From the NCBI RefSeq assembly GCF_001399685.1, contig NZ_JTHN01000094.1, positions 1-33,725 of the forward strand: DNA of 33,725 nucleotides. Direction: 5' to 3'. The notes below the pieces were generated by a model, which was not told the DNA's origin, did not search any database, and was given only the letters and a program-made list of their open reading frames with translations. Every line of letters starts with the position of its first letter. Position 1 is the first letter of the stretch. Of this stretch, positions 7,955 to 17,141 are shown one piece after another. The stretch is from Paenibacillus sp. A3 (GTDB lineage Bacteria; Bacillota; Bacilli; Paenibacillales; NBRC-103111). Made by a program: the position numbers and the translations under genes.

Positions 7955-8501
7955 TCATTTGCATTATCCTCGCAGTCCTCTGTCGGCAATTTCATAATAT
8001 TTCGTTACTTTCATAATATCAAAAAATGGAGCGAAAGGCACTATTCCGAGGTATAGTTCCCGTCCTAGACTGAAGTCTTGGAAGCCGGACTTTTCCTATT
8101 TAAGCTCGAGGAGTTTCAATCGTATTTAACGGAATTGACGGCAATCGAAAAAAATCCCCCTTTTCGCCAGTGAAGAGAATGAAAAACGGGCATAGTCCTC
8201 CGAAAAGTGACAAGTTGGGGAGTGCTTTCAGAACGGAAGATTACGGGTCAATTGCGAATCTTATGTCAAATCACGATCCACAGATGGTGATTAACGTAAG
8301 GTGTTGGTACGGTGAGGTAACCGGCTTTCGGATAAAAGAAATTCGGAGAACTTCTGCTACGGAGAAAAAAAGTAGTGGTATCTGTAACAAGCCGCCGTAA
8401 TAACGCGCAGCAGGTATAGACGGCTGGGAGATTAGCTCGTATGAATCCGACCTTGATTACAAACTGCCTGGTTAGTATCCGCATATATCGAAGTGGCAAA
8501 C
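7955..8501. other. Intergenic stretch with decayed coding fragments
   Basis: No convincing gene was found. From 8069 to a TGA at 8171-8173 the plus strand reads a coherent 34-codon peptide (with KLEEFQSYLTELTAIEKN) without start or ribosome binding site, probably the tail of a lost gene. Short open frames on both strands after it have no ribosome binding site and unlikely composition. The base composition is AT-richer than the flanks. Confidence 0.4.
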
Positions 8502-8548
8502 AAAAAAAGAGTGTCGCAAAAGCCATGAAAATGGCTGAGGGACACTCT
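8502..8548 (-). terminator. Terminator of the frl operon
   Basis: Read on the minus strand, AGAGTGTC and GACACTCT form the base of a stem, AGCCAT/ATGGCT form its top around a four-base loop, and seven T follow. It lies about 80 bases after the frlR stop and no other minus-strand gene lies between, so it should end the frl transcript. Confidence 0.85.
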
Positions 8549-8627
8549 CTTGTTCATACAGCTCGTGTGTACACTCTCTGTAAGGATAGCTGGATGGAGG
8601 CCATGCTAACCGGTAGAGGGATTCGCC

Positions 8628-9383
8628 TCATTTCGCGCGATGCACGGTCAGATTCACCTTGTTCGTCTCGCACATGAAGGTGGAGAGATGAACCGGTCGG
8701 TCGTGCGAATCGTAGGCGATTTTGACGATGCGGAACAGGTTGGAGCCGACGTCGCATTCCAGCGCTTTCGCTAGATCCTTTGTCGCTCCGATCACGTTGA
8801 TAATTTTATCGTTGCTGTCGATTTCCGTCCCGTAATCTTCCTTCAAAATCTTGTACGTCGATTCGTCGCGCGCGATTTTTTTCTCCAGATCGGGGAAGCG
8901 CGTCAGCGGGTAGTGGGCCAGATCGTAAAACAGCGGCCGCTCGTTGACATACATCAGCCGTTCGAGCTCAAGCACCGGGCTTCCTTCCTCGATTTGGAGC
9001 CGCTGGGCCATATCCGCGGAAGCCGGAATCACTTCGCTGCGCAGTGTGCGCGAATTGGGGATCATCCCCAATTGGTGGCTGAATTCCGAGAAGCCGCTGA
9101 CCGACAGCAGCTCGTTCTGGAATTTGCTCGAGGTGACGAAGGTGCCTTTGCGCTGGATGCGGGTGAGCGTGCCGTCCTTGACCAGCTCCTCGATCGCCTT
9201 GCGTATCGTGATGCGGCTCACCTGATAGATGTCGCACAGCTCGGCTTCCGTTGGAATCTGCTCGTCCGGTTTGTATTTTCCTTCTTGAATATCGTTCTTC
9301 AGCATTTGCCGGATTTGCATGTATAAGGGCTGCGCTGTCGATGGATTTAAGTTCATAGCGTAAAATCGACTCCATGTCGCCAT
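8628..9383 (-). CDS. frlR: FrlR-type GntR/HutC transcriptional regulator
   Basis: The product has 251 residues. The N-terminal GntR winged helix has IPTEAELCDIYQVSRITIRK and the wing RIQRKGTFV; the rest is a UTRA ligand-binding domain (residues about 100-245). UTRA regulators usually bind sugar phosphates, and E. coli FrlR belongs to this group. As last gene of the frl operon, 42 bases after frlD, it should repress the operon and release it when a fructoselysine 6-phosphate-like effector appears (inference). The start is uncertain: the upstream ATG used here has only GAGAAG before it, and a TATAAT lies just upstream; a second in-frame ATG at 9354-9356 (MNLNPSTAQPLYMQI) matches the usual family start. 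Confidence 0.88.
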   Translation of the reverse strand: MATWSRFYAMNLNPSTAQPLYMQIRQMLKNDIQEGKYKPDEQIPTEAELCDIYQVSRITIRKAIEELVKDGTLTRIQRKGTFVTSSKFQNELLSVSGFSEFSHQLGMIPNSRTLRSEVIPASADMAQRLQIEEGSPVLELERLMYVNERPLFYDLAHYPLTRFPDLEKKIARDESTYKILKEDYGTEIDSNDKIINVIGATKDLAKALECDVGSNLFRIVKIAYDSHDRPVHLSTFMCETNKVNLTVHRAK

Positions 9384-9425
9384 TGTTTCTTCTCATTATA
9401 CATGCAACTTTGCCGCGAATTCCAG

Positions 9426-10208
9426 CTACCAGGCCCCGAAATACGTAATCGTTTGCGCCGCGGCCCGCGTTCCTTGCTCCAGGCACTGCATCAGCGGAAG
9501 TCCGTCCATAATCCCGTACAGGAAGCCGGCAATGAACGAATCGCCCGCGCCCATCGTATCCACGACGGTGACCGCTTCCGCCTCGCGCCGGAAATAACGC
9601 TCGCCGTCGTAGGCAAGCGAGCCGTTTTCCCCCAAGGTGGCGACGGCGACCCGCGCCCCGAGCGCATGCGTTTCTTTCAGGTAGCTGCGGATATACGCGT
9701 CGTCCTGCGTATAAGAGAAGAAAGCGTAATCAACGAAGGCCGGGAGCCGCTGGGTCAAGTCGTGATGAAGCTGGTCCGAGAAGTCGAAGGAGGTGATCAG
9801 GCCCTTCTCCTTGAACCGCGGGAAATACGGCTCCGCGTGGCCCCAGATTCCGGCATGCACCAACGCGTGCCCTTCGATAAACTGCAGATCGGCTTCCGTC
9901 AGCGCGAAGTGCTCCATCACCCCTTCGTGATAGTCGCCGAATTTGCGGTCGCTGCCGATCAGCTCGACATAGGTCACGGCGGTTTGGCCTTCTTTTTGGT
10001 GCAGATGGCTGACGTCAATCCCTTTGTCGCGGATCGCCCGGCGCATTTGCTCGCCGTAGCTGTCGGTGCCGACCCAGCCGACATACGAGGCATCGCCCCC
10101 GAGCCGCTTTAAGTAGACGGCCACGTTCACGGGATTGCCGCCCGGGTAGCTTTCCTGCCTCGACAAGTACACGTCCATACAGTTGTCTCCGACGGTAGCA
10201 GCTTTCAT
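9426..10208 (-). CDS. frlD: Fructoselysine 6-kinase (PfkB family)
   Basis: FrlD phosphorylates fructoselysine at C6 with ATP in the cytoplasm, making the substrate of the deglycase. The 260-residue length equals that of the E. coli enzyme (about 261). PfkB features are the early YPGGNPVNVAVYLKRLG (glycine pair at 23-24) and the C-terminal DTMGAGDSF, whose Asp223 is the catalytic base. The protein is shorter than typical ribokinases, as expected for FrlD. Neighbours are the SIS-domain deglycase upstream and the GntR regulator downstream. GGAGG precedes the ATG. A general sugar kinase would be the alternative, but the neighbours make FrlD much more likely. Confidence 0.9.
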   Translation of the reverse strand: MKAATVGDNCMDVYLSRQESYPGGNPVNVAVYLKRLGGDASYVGWVGTDSYGEQMRRAIRDKGIDVSHLHQKEGQTAVTYVELIGSDRKFGDYHEGVMEHFALTEADLQFIEGHALVHAGIWGHAEPYFPRFKEKGLITSFDFSDQLHHDLTQRLPAFVDYAFFSYTQDDAYIRSYLKETHALGARVAVATLGENGSLAYDGERYFRREAEAVTVVDTMGAGDSFIAGFLYGIMDGLPLMQCLEQGTRAAAQTITYFGAW

Positions 10209-10237
10209 CTTCCCATTCGCCTCCTACAGGAGCGTAA

Positions 10238-10260
10238 CCCCCTGTCCGGAAGACAGGGGG
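10238..10260 (-). other. Intercistronic hairpin between frlB and frlD
   Basis: CCCCCTGTC and GACAGGGGG form a perfect nine-pair stem with a five-base loop in the 63-base gap between the two genes. No T run follows, so it is not a standard terminator. A role in mRNA stability or partial attenuation is inferred: it could protect the frlB 3' end or lower expression of frlD and frlR. Confidence 0.6.
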
Positions 10261-10271
10261 ATCGCGCCTTT

Positions 10272-11294
10272 CTAGTATTCGACGACTCCGTAGTAACGGC
10301 GGTCATCGGGGTTGTGGTCTCTCGCGACGGCGAAGTAATAAGAGAACCATTCCAGCGGCACGAACATGACCATAGGGGCCAGATCCGGATGCAAGCCGCC
10401 GGACAATTCCTGATAGTCGAACACGATGTGCTCGCCTTTGTATTTTTTCACAAAGCGCAGGGCGCGTTCCGTAATGTGGCGGGAAGCGTCGGTGCCGACC
10501 AGGAAGACGAACGGAACGCCGGGCTCGACGATTTCCAGCGGGCCGTGACGGAACTCGCCGCTTTCGATCACCGCACCGTGACCCCACATAAATTCCATAT
10601 TCGTGATGACGCCTTCTTTATAAGCAAGGGACACGAGCGGTCCGGCCGCCACCGTATAGAAGCCTTTCCAACTGCTGACCGATTCCGCCAGCTTCAGCGC
10701 TTTTTCCTCGAACGAATCGATATGGCCTGCCAGGACGGCGGGCAGCTTCGGAATATCGGCCAGAATGCGCTCGACCTCTTCGGACGGCTCGACTTCCCGA
10801 ATCCATTGCAGGGCCAGGAAGTACAGGGCCAGCAGATGGCATTCCCACATCGCATGGGCGTTGTAATCGATCACGAACTGGGCTTCGTCGCCGAGCGGAT
10901 TGCCTTCCTTCTTATTCACGACGCTGATCGTCACGGCCCCGGCTTGGTTGGCTTTCCGCAGCGATTGAACCACTTCCTCCGTCGTGCCGGAGTGGGAGAT
11001 GACGACGACCGCCGTGGAAGCATCCAGAGCGCGGGGCGTATGGTCGACGAATTCCCAGCCGGTATACACGTTCGAGACAAGCGTGCTGTATTTGTCGATC
11101 AAATATTTGGCCGCCGCGCCGACAGCCTTGGAGCTGCCGCAGCCGACGAAGTATACGCGCCCGATCTTTTGCTGCGCCAGCTTCTGCGCGATGCCGGCAA
11201 TTTTCGGCTGGCCTTCCTGGATGAAGGTTTCGACCTCGGGGATCATGCTCGACGTTACCAGAAAATCGACTTTTGTTTTGTCCAAATGCAGCAT
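10272..11294 (-). CDS. frlB: Fructoselysine 6-phosphate deglycase (SIS domains)
   Basis: FrlB splits fructoselysine 6-phosphate (with water) into glucose 6-phosphate and lysine. The 340-residue length equals E. coli FrlB, and the long stretch around ESGEFRHGPLEIVEPGVPF and the C-terminal DHNPDDRRYYG are strikingly like that enzyme. Two SIS domains are visible: the first holds the phosphate loop SHSGTTEEV (100-108). The active-site pair is probably Glu234 and His250; their 16-residue spacing equals that of Glu214/His230 in the related Salmonella FraB. The gene has its own promoter and shared operator-like element just upstream, and it is followed by a hairpin before frlD. Confidence 0.95.
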   Translation of the reverse strand: MLHLDKTKVDFLVTSSMIPEVETFIQEGQPKIAGIAQKLAQQKIGRVYFVGCGSSKAVGAAAKYLIDKYSTLVSNVYTGWEFVDHTPRALDASTAVVVISHSGTTEEVVQSLRKANQAGAVTISVVNKKEGNPLGDEAQFVIDYNAHAMWECHLLALYFLALQWIREVEPSEEVERILADIPKLPAVLAGHIDSFEEKALKLAESVSSWKGFYTVAAGPLVSLAYKEGVITNMEFMWGHGAVIESGEFRHGPLEIVEPGVPFVFLVGTDASRHITERALRFVKKYKGEHIVFDYQELSGGLHPDLAPMVMFVPLEWFSYYFAVARDHNPDDRRYYGVVEY

Positions 11295-11320
11295 GGATTC
11301 AACACGCCTCTCTTTTTAGA

Positions 11321-11367
11321 TTTATTTGTTATGTTTTGTATTATAACAAAATAGAATTAAAAATCAA
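11321..11367 (-). promoter_or_regulatory. frlB promoter with operator-like shared element
   Basis: Read leftward: -35 TTGATT (11362-11367), 16-base spacer, -10 TATAAT (11340-11345), then the predicted transcription start. Bases 11321-11346 are identical, all 26, to a stretch at the frlC promoter, and the element covers the -10 and start region as a repressor site would. At this copy TTTGTTAT (11325-11332) and ATAACAAA (11343-11350) form an 8-base inverted repeat with a 10-base spacer. FrlR is the natural candidate to bind it. Confidence 0.75.
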
Positions 11368-11373
11368 TCCAAA

Positions 11374-13589
<2,216 letters not shown>

Positions 13590-13614
13590 GTGAACAGCTC
13601 GCCTCCTGCATTGG

Positions 13615-13663
13615 TTTATTTGTTATGTTTTGTATTATAATTAAACAGTACATAATATGGCAA
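13615..13663 (-). promoter_or_regulatory. frlC promoter with operator-like shared element
   Basis: Read leftward: -35 TTGCCA (13658-13663), 18-base spacer, -10 TATAAT (13634-13639). The stretch 13615-13640 is identical to 11321-11346 in front of frlB and begins at the -10, so both promoters should respond to the same regulator. This is the main promoter of the operon. Confidence 0.78.
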
Positions 13664-13672
13664 GCGCTTTCT
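13659..13672 (-). promoter_or_regulatory. Candidate cre site (CcpA) at frlC promoter
   Basis: GGCAAGCGCTTTCT matches the catabolite-responsive consensus WTGNAANCGNWNNCW at all core positions (AA, CG, C), with a G in place of the first T. It overlaps the -35 box, where CcpA binding would block RNA polymerase. Carbon catabolite repression of Amadori-product use would make sense. Confidence 0.55.
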
Positions 13673-13805
13673 TTGAAATGTTTGAATTTTCAACGCAGCC
13701 GGCTTCACGGTTTTGTCAAAAACGAACGTTCCTCTTAAACCGGCATGGAAATGGTCATACTGACATCATGGGCAAGACGGCGGATAAAAAATCTCATGGA
13801 TAGGA

Positions 13806-13859
13806 TTGACAGAGGGTAAGCGATAATGCATAATAATATATGAACACATGATCATATAT
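13806..13859 (+). promoter_or_regulatory. CDF-gene promoter with ArsR/SmtB-type operator
   Basis: TTGACA (13806-13811), 17-base spacer, CATAAT (13829-13834) form a strong sigma-A promoter. The predicted start lies in TGAACA-CA-TGATCA (13841-13854), one base away from the TGAACA-NN-TGTTCA operator bound by ArsR-family metal sensors such as CzrA. The flanks extend the dyad to ATATATGA/TCATATAT (13836-13843, 13852-13859). No ArsR gene lies in the window, so the repressor would act from elsewhere. The remaining bases 13673-13805 show nothing recognisable. Confidence 0.65.
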
Positions 13860-13914
13860 AAAACATACGGTCGGAACGCCGCAGCGGATCGCCCGTATCT
13901 GGGAGGGACGACCT

Positions 13915-14904
13915 ATGCACAGTCATAACCATAGTGCGCATGCGCATAGCGGAGGAGCAGCTCATAAGCACGACCATGGACATGGTCACCATCATCACGG
14001 CCATGGTCACGGACATCACCATCACGATCACGCCCGGGAAGGGAACAAGAAGGGCCTGATTATCGCTTTGTCCATCACGGCGGGTATTTTGCTGCTGGAG
14101 TTTTTCGGGGGGCTTCTCACGAACAGTTTGGCGCTGCTTTCGGATTCCGGGCATATGCTCAGCGATGCCAGCTCGCTCTTGCTCAGCTTGATCGCGCTCA
14201 GCTTCGCCGCAAGACCGGCTTCCCCGGCTAAGACGTACGGTTTTTACCGCTTTGAGATTCTCGCAGCGCTGTTCAACGGCATTACGCTGTTTCTCATCGC
14301 CGGCTTTATCATATGGGAAGCGTACGGCCGCTTCTTCAACCCGCCGGAAGTCGCCAGCGGCTCGATGATGCTGATTGCTTCCGTAGGGCTGCTCGCCAAC
14401 CTGATCAGCGCGTGGGCGCTCATGCGGAAGGGCGACGTGAAGAACAACGTCAACCTGCGCAGCGCTTATCTCCACGTGCTCGGGGACGCGCTCGGCTCTG
14501 TCGGCGCCATTATCGCGGGGCTTGTGATGATGGCCTTCGGCTGGTACATCGCCGATCCTATCATCAGCGTGCTCGTTGCGCTGCTGATTCTGAAGGGCGC
14601 TTGGGGCGTCATCTCCCATACCGTGCACGTGCTGATGGAAGGAACGCCGGCCGGCGTGAGCCAGCAGGAAGTGAAACAGGCGCTGGAGAGCATCGAGGGC
14701 GTTGTAGACGTGCACGACCTGCACATTTGGACGATTACGTCAGGCCTCGATTCGTTCAGCTGCCACATTCAGATCGAGGACGATCGGGACAGCCAACAGG
14801 TGCTGCAGCAGGCGATCGGGCTGATGGCGGAACGGTTCAATATCCACCATGCGACGATCCAGATCGAGAAATCGGCTATACGCCACGAGGAATTGCGGGT
14901 ATAA
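13915..14904 (+). CDS. czcD: CDF-family divalent metal efflux transporter
   Basis: This 329-residue cation diffusion facilitator probably exports Zn, Co or Cd in exchange for protons. The N-terminal 40 residues carry about 18 histidines, a metal-binding cytosolic tail. Six membrane helices follow. The transport-site pairs are His80/Asp84 (SDSGHMLSDA, helix 2) and His187/Asp191 (HVLGDALGS, helix 5). From about residue 245 the C-terminal cytosolic domain includes GVVDVHDLHIWTITSG and the final HHATIQIE, typical of CzcD. GGGAGGG precedes the ATG. Expression is probably metal-induced through the ArsR-type operator upstream. The metal range cannot be fixed by sequence alone. Confidence 0.92.
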   Translation: MHSHNHSAHAHSGGAAHKHDHGHGHHHHGHGHGHHHHDHAREGNKKGLIIALSITAGILLLEFFGGLLTNSLALLSDSGHMLSDASSLLLSLIALSFAARPASPAKTYGFYRFEILAALFNGITLFLIAGFIIWEAYGRFFNPPEVASGSMMLIASVGLLANLISAWALMRKGDVKNNVNLRSAYLHVLGDALGSVGAIIAGLVMMAFGWYIADPIISVLVALLILKGAWGVISHTVHVLMEGTPAGVSQQEVKQALESIEGVVDVHDLHIWTITSGLDSFSCHIQIEDDRDSQQVLQQAIGLMAERFNIHHATIQIEKSAIRHEELRV

Positions 14905-14983
14905 TCCGGGATCCCGAACGAATAAAAACGGCCGTTTCTTCCCACATTAACAGCAACCCTGTATGTGGAAAGGATGACCAAGA

Positions 14984-15259
14984 ATGACCCGTTACGAATA
15001 CGACTCCAGCCTGCAATCGCAAAACCCGGTCTCGCAAGCGCAAAATTCGGTGGAAAAGGCGCACAACGCCGTAACTCAGGCGCAGAGCCATCCGTCCGCC
15101 CAAATGATCGAGCAGGCCGAAACGGCCGTGGAAAAAGCCGAGCGCTCGATTGCCCAAGCCGGGCATGACGAGAACAAGCCCGCCGTAGAGCAAGCGGCCG
15201 CGCAGCTTGCCGATGATCAATCGGACCTGCAAAATCTGCAGCCGCTGGAAGAAGAATAG
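14984..15259 (+). CDS. Small hydrophilic Gln/Ala-rich helical protein
   Basis: The product has 91 residues, no membrane segment and no family I recognise. It is rich in Q, A, E and S, with repeats of the type QAQNSVEKAHNAVTQAQ and EQAETAVEKAERSIAQAG, so it is probably largely helical. Such composition resembles small stress or spore-associated proteins of Bacillota, but that is only a compositional remark. AAAGGATG nine to ten bases before the ATG supports the start, and a strong terminator follows. It may be co-transcribed with the metal transporter, 79 bases upstream. Confidence 0.7.
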   Translation: MTRYEYDSSLQSQNPVSQAQNSVEKAHNAVTQAQSHPSAQMIEQAETAVEKAERSIAQAGHDENKPAVEQAAAQLADDQSDLQNLQPLEEE

Positions 15260-15277
15260 CGGCCGAGCAAGTCTCAA

Positions 15278-15327
15278 GACCCGTTAGCCCCTCTGCTTAG
15301 GAGAAGTGGGGCTAACGGGTCTTTTTT
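15278..15327 (+). terminator. Strong rho-independent terminator
   Basis: GACCCGTTAGCCCC and GGGGCTAACGGGTC pair perfectly over 14 bases around a 16-base loop and are followed by six T. It closes the transcript of the metal transporter and the small protein. Confidence 0.95.
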
Positions 15328-15418
15328 CGGCTCGATGCAGCGTGTAAACCTGCCTGCGGCGCCGTTTGCCAAGCCGGGCGACGGCTTCGTCATCACATCG
15401 CTTTCGGCTTTTCCTTTG

Positions 15419-15427
15419 TGCTACAAT
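15419..15427 (+). promoter_or_regulatory. Extended -10 promoter of SMP-30 gene
   Basis: TGCTACAAT is an extended -10 (TGN-TACAAT) about 50 bases before the TTG start; no good -35 is present. The same nonamer recurs before the DNA glycosylase gene. Confidence 0.5.
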
Positions 15428-15478
15428 GGGAGCATACGGCACGTGCTTCAGAGCACGCGAGAAAGAGGAGGGCTGCAT

Positions 15479-16369
15479 TTGGAAGCGTGGCAGCTAACGG
15501 CGGAATTGATTTTAGACGGGAAGGCGGCGCTGGGCGAAGGGCCGGTATGGGATCACCGCAGCGGACGGCTGCTGTGGGTCGATATCGAGGGAATGCGGAT
15601 TCATCACTATGATCCGGTTCAAGGAACGGACCGTTCGATCCAGCTTGATCAGCGGGTGGGGGCTGCGGTGCCGAGAGCGGAGGGCGACGGTCTGGTGCTC
15701 GCGCTGGAGCATGGCTTCCATCTGCTCGATATTGCGACGGAGCGCCTGACGAAGATTGCCGACCCGGAGGCGGGGCTTCCGGAAAACCGGTTTAACGACG
15801 GCAAGTGCGACGAAGCCGGACGCTTCTGGGCGGGGACGATGAACCGCAAGAGCAGCGGTCCGACGGGGGCGCTGTATTGCCTGGAGCCTGACGGGTCGCT
15901 GCGGAAGGCGATCGATGGCGTGATTTGCTCCAACGGGCTCGGCTGGAGCCCCGACGGGCTCACGATGTATTACATCGACTCGCCTACCAAGCAAGTCGTC
16001 GCCTACGACTACGAGCCGGAAGCAGGAGCGATCTCGAACCGGCGCACGGTGGTCACGATTCCGGAAGGCGAGGGCGTTCCCGACGGCATGGCCGTCGATC
16101 GTGAAGGGATGCTGTGGGTTGCCCAGTGGGGCGGCTGGCGGGTGTCCTGCTGGAATCCGCAGACCGGCGAAAGGCTCGGCTTCGTCCGCGTTCCGGTTGC
16201 GCAAGCGACCTCCTGCGCGTTCGGCGGTCCGGAGTGGGACGAGCTGTACATTACGACGGCCCGGACCGGGCTGAGCGAGGAACAACTGACGCAGCAGCCG
16301 CATGCCGGCGGCTTGTTCCGCGTCAAGACGGGTGTGAAGGGCAGGCCAGCTTGCTTTTATGGCGGATAA
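15479..16369 (+). CDS. SMP-30/gluconolactonase-family lactonase
   Basis: This 296-residue six-bladed beta-propeller of the SMP-30/regucalcin family is predicted to hydrolyse a sugar lactone using a divalent metal. Family landmarks are Glu20 in LGEGPVW, NRFNDGKCD, the metal-ligand Asn in CSNGLGWSPD, and the Asp in VPDGMAVD. The start is TTG, chosen because GAGGAGGG lies seven bases upstream; the open frame extends 48 codons further upstream but through the promoter region and without any ribosome binding site. The stop overlaps the kinase-like gene by 11 bases, so the two are coupled. The substrate lactone is unknown. Confidence 0.9.
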   Translation: MEAWQLTAELILDGKAALGEGPVWDHRSGRLLWVDIEGMRIHHYDPVQGTDRSIQLDQRVGAAVPRAEGDGLVLALEHGFHLLDIATERLTKIADPEAGLPENRFNDGKCDEAGRFWAGTMNRKSSGPTGALYCLEPDGSLRKAIDGVICSNGLGWSPDGLTMYYIDSPTKQVVAYDYEPEAGAISNRRTVVTIPEGEGVPDGMAVDREGMLWVAQWGGWRVSCWNPQTGERLGFVRVPVAQATSCAFGGPEWDELYITTARTGLSEEQLTQQPHAGGLFRVKTGVKGRPACFYGG

Positions 16370-17027
16370 CAATCGGACGATGACAGACGAGGAAGCCTGG
16401 GATGAGCGTCACCCGTTCATCGCGCAAATCGAGCGCCGCCTGTTGCCGGAGCTGCGCATCAAGAGTGAGCAGCCGCACGATCCGATCGCCGTATACCGCG
16501 TGCCTGTCCCTTGGCGATTGATGGGCGCGGGCAACTATGCGGCGGTTGTCGCGCACCCGGATTACCCGGAGTATGTAGTGAAGGTGTATGCGCCGGGCCG
16601 GCCGGGGCTGCAGGAGGAGGCCGAGGTGTACCGCCGTCTGGGGCGGCATCCGGCATATTCGGAGTGCCTGTACTATGGTGGCAGCTATCTGGTGCTGCGG
16701 CGGTTGAACGGCATCACGCTGTATGATTGCATCCGAAAGGGCATTCCGATACCCCGGCAGGTGATCGACGATATTGACGAAGCGCTTGCCTATGCGGTAA
16801 GCAAAGGGCTACGCCCGCACGACGTTCACGGCAAAAACGTGATGATGCGGGACGGCCGCGGCGTGGTGGTCGACGTGTCGGATTTTTTGAAGCCGGAGCC
16901 GTGCAGGATGTGGGACGATCTGAAAAAAGCGTACGACCGGTTTTACCTTCCGCCCCTGCAGCGTGTCCCGATTCCCGGCTTCGTGCTGAATGCGGTCCGG
17001 AAAGGCTATCGTTTGCTCAAAAGATAA
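16359..17027 (+). CDS. Small protein-kinase-like protein
   Basis: This 222-residue protein has a reduced kinase fold. YVVKVY looks like the ATP-binding lysine strand. HDVHGKNV (catalytic Asp155, Asn160) is the catalytic loop, and VDVSDF (Asp172 to Asp175) takes the place of DFG. It lacks a clear glycine-rich loop apart from GAGNY. It is smaller than the usual 260-residue kinase domain and most resembles RIO/Kdo-kinase-like small kinases of Bacillota. Its phosphate acceptor (protein or small molecule) is unknown. It starts within the end of the lactonase gene, with only a weak ribosome binding site, so it probably depends on translational coupling. Confidence 0.7.
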   Translation: MADNNRTMTDEEAWDERHPFIAQIERRLLPELRIKSEQPHDPIAVYRVPVPWRLMGAGNYAAVVAHPDYPEYVVKVYAPGRPGLQEEAEVYRRLGRHPAYSECLYYGGSYLVLRRLNGITLYDCIRKGIPIPRQVIDDIDEALAYAVSKGLRPHDVHGKNVMMRDGRGVVVDVSDFLKPEPCRMWDDLKKAYDRFYLPPLQRVPIPGFVLNAVRKGYRLLKR

Positions 17028-17060
17028 TTTAAATATTGCTGTTCCGGCATGGCGTTCCGG

Positions 17061-17089
17061 CGAAACCGCCCGGCACTCCGCTGCGTATT
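17061..17089 (+). promoter_or_regulatory. Candidate sigma-W-type (ECF) promoter before spo0M
   Basis: CGAAAC (17061-17066), a 17-base spacer and CGTATT (17084-17089) fit the ECF sigma-W pattern TGAAAC-N16-CGTA closely, one base long in the spacer. B. subtilis spo0M is reported, to my knowledge, to belong to the sigma-W regulon, which makes this site credible. A nearby TACAAT at 17102-17107 lacks a -35. Confidence 0.5.
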
Positions 17090-17141
17090 GAACCGCAGAG
17101 CTACAATAACTTTGGCGTACTTCAGGCGGGAGGCAAAGACA

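Noticed and set aside
8170..8400. 76-codon plus-strand frame with GTG start
   Set aside because: It has no ribosome binding site, no recognisable motif and an unlikely composition at its end. Treated as part of the decayed spacer.
8502..8548. Resemblance of this hairpin to the terminal repeats of IS1182-like elements
   Set aside because: Only one hairpin, no transposase and no second end are present. Its position and T run fit the terminator of the frl operon.
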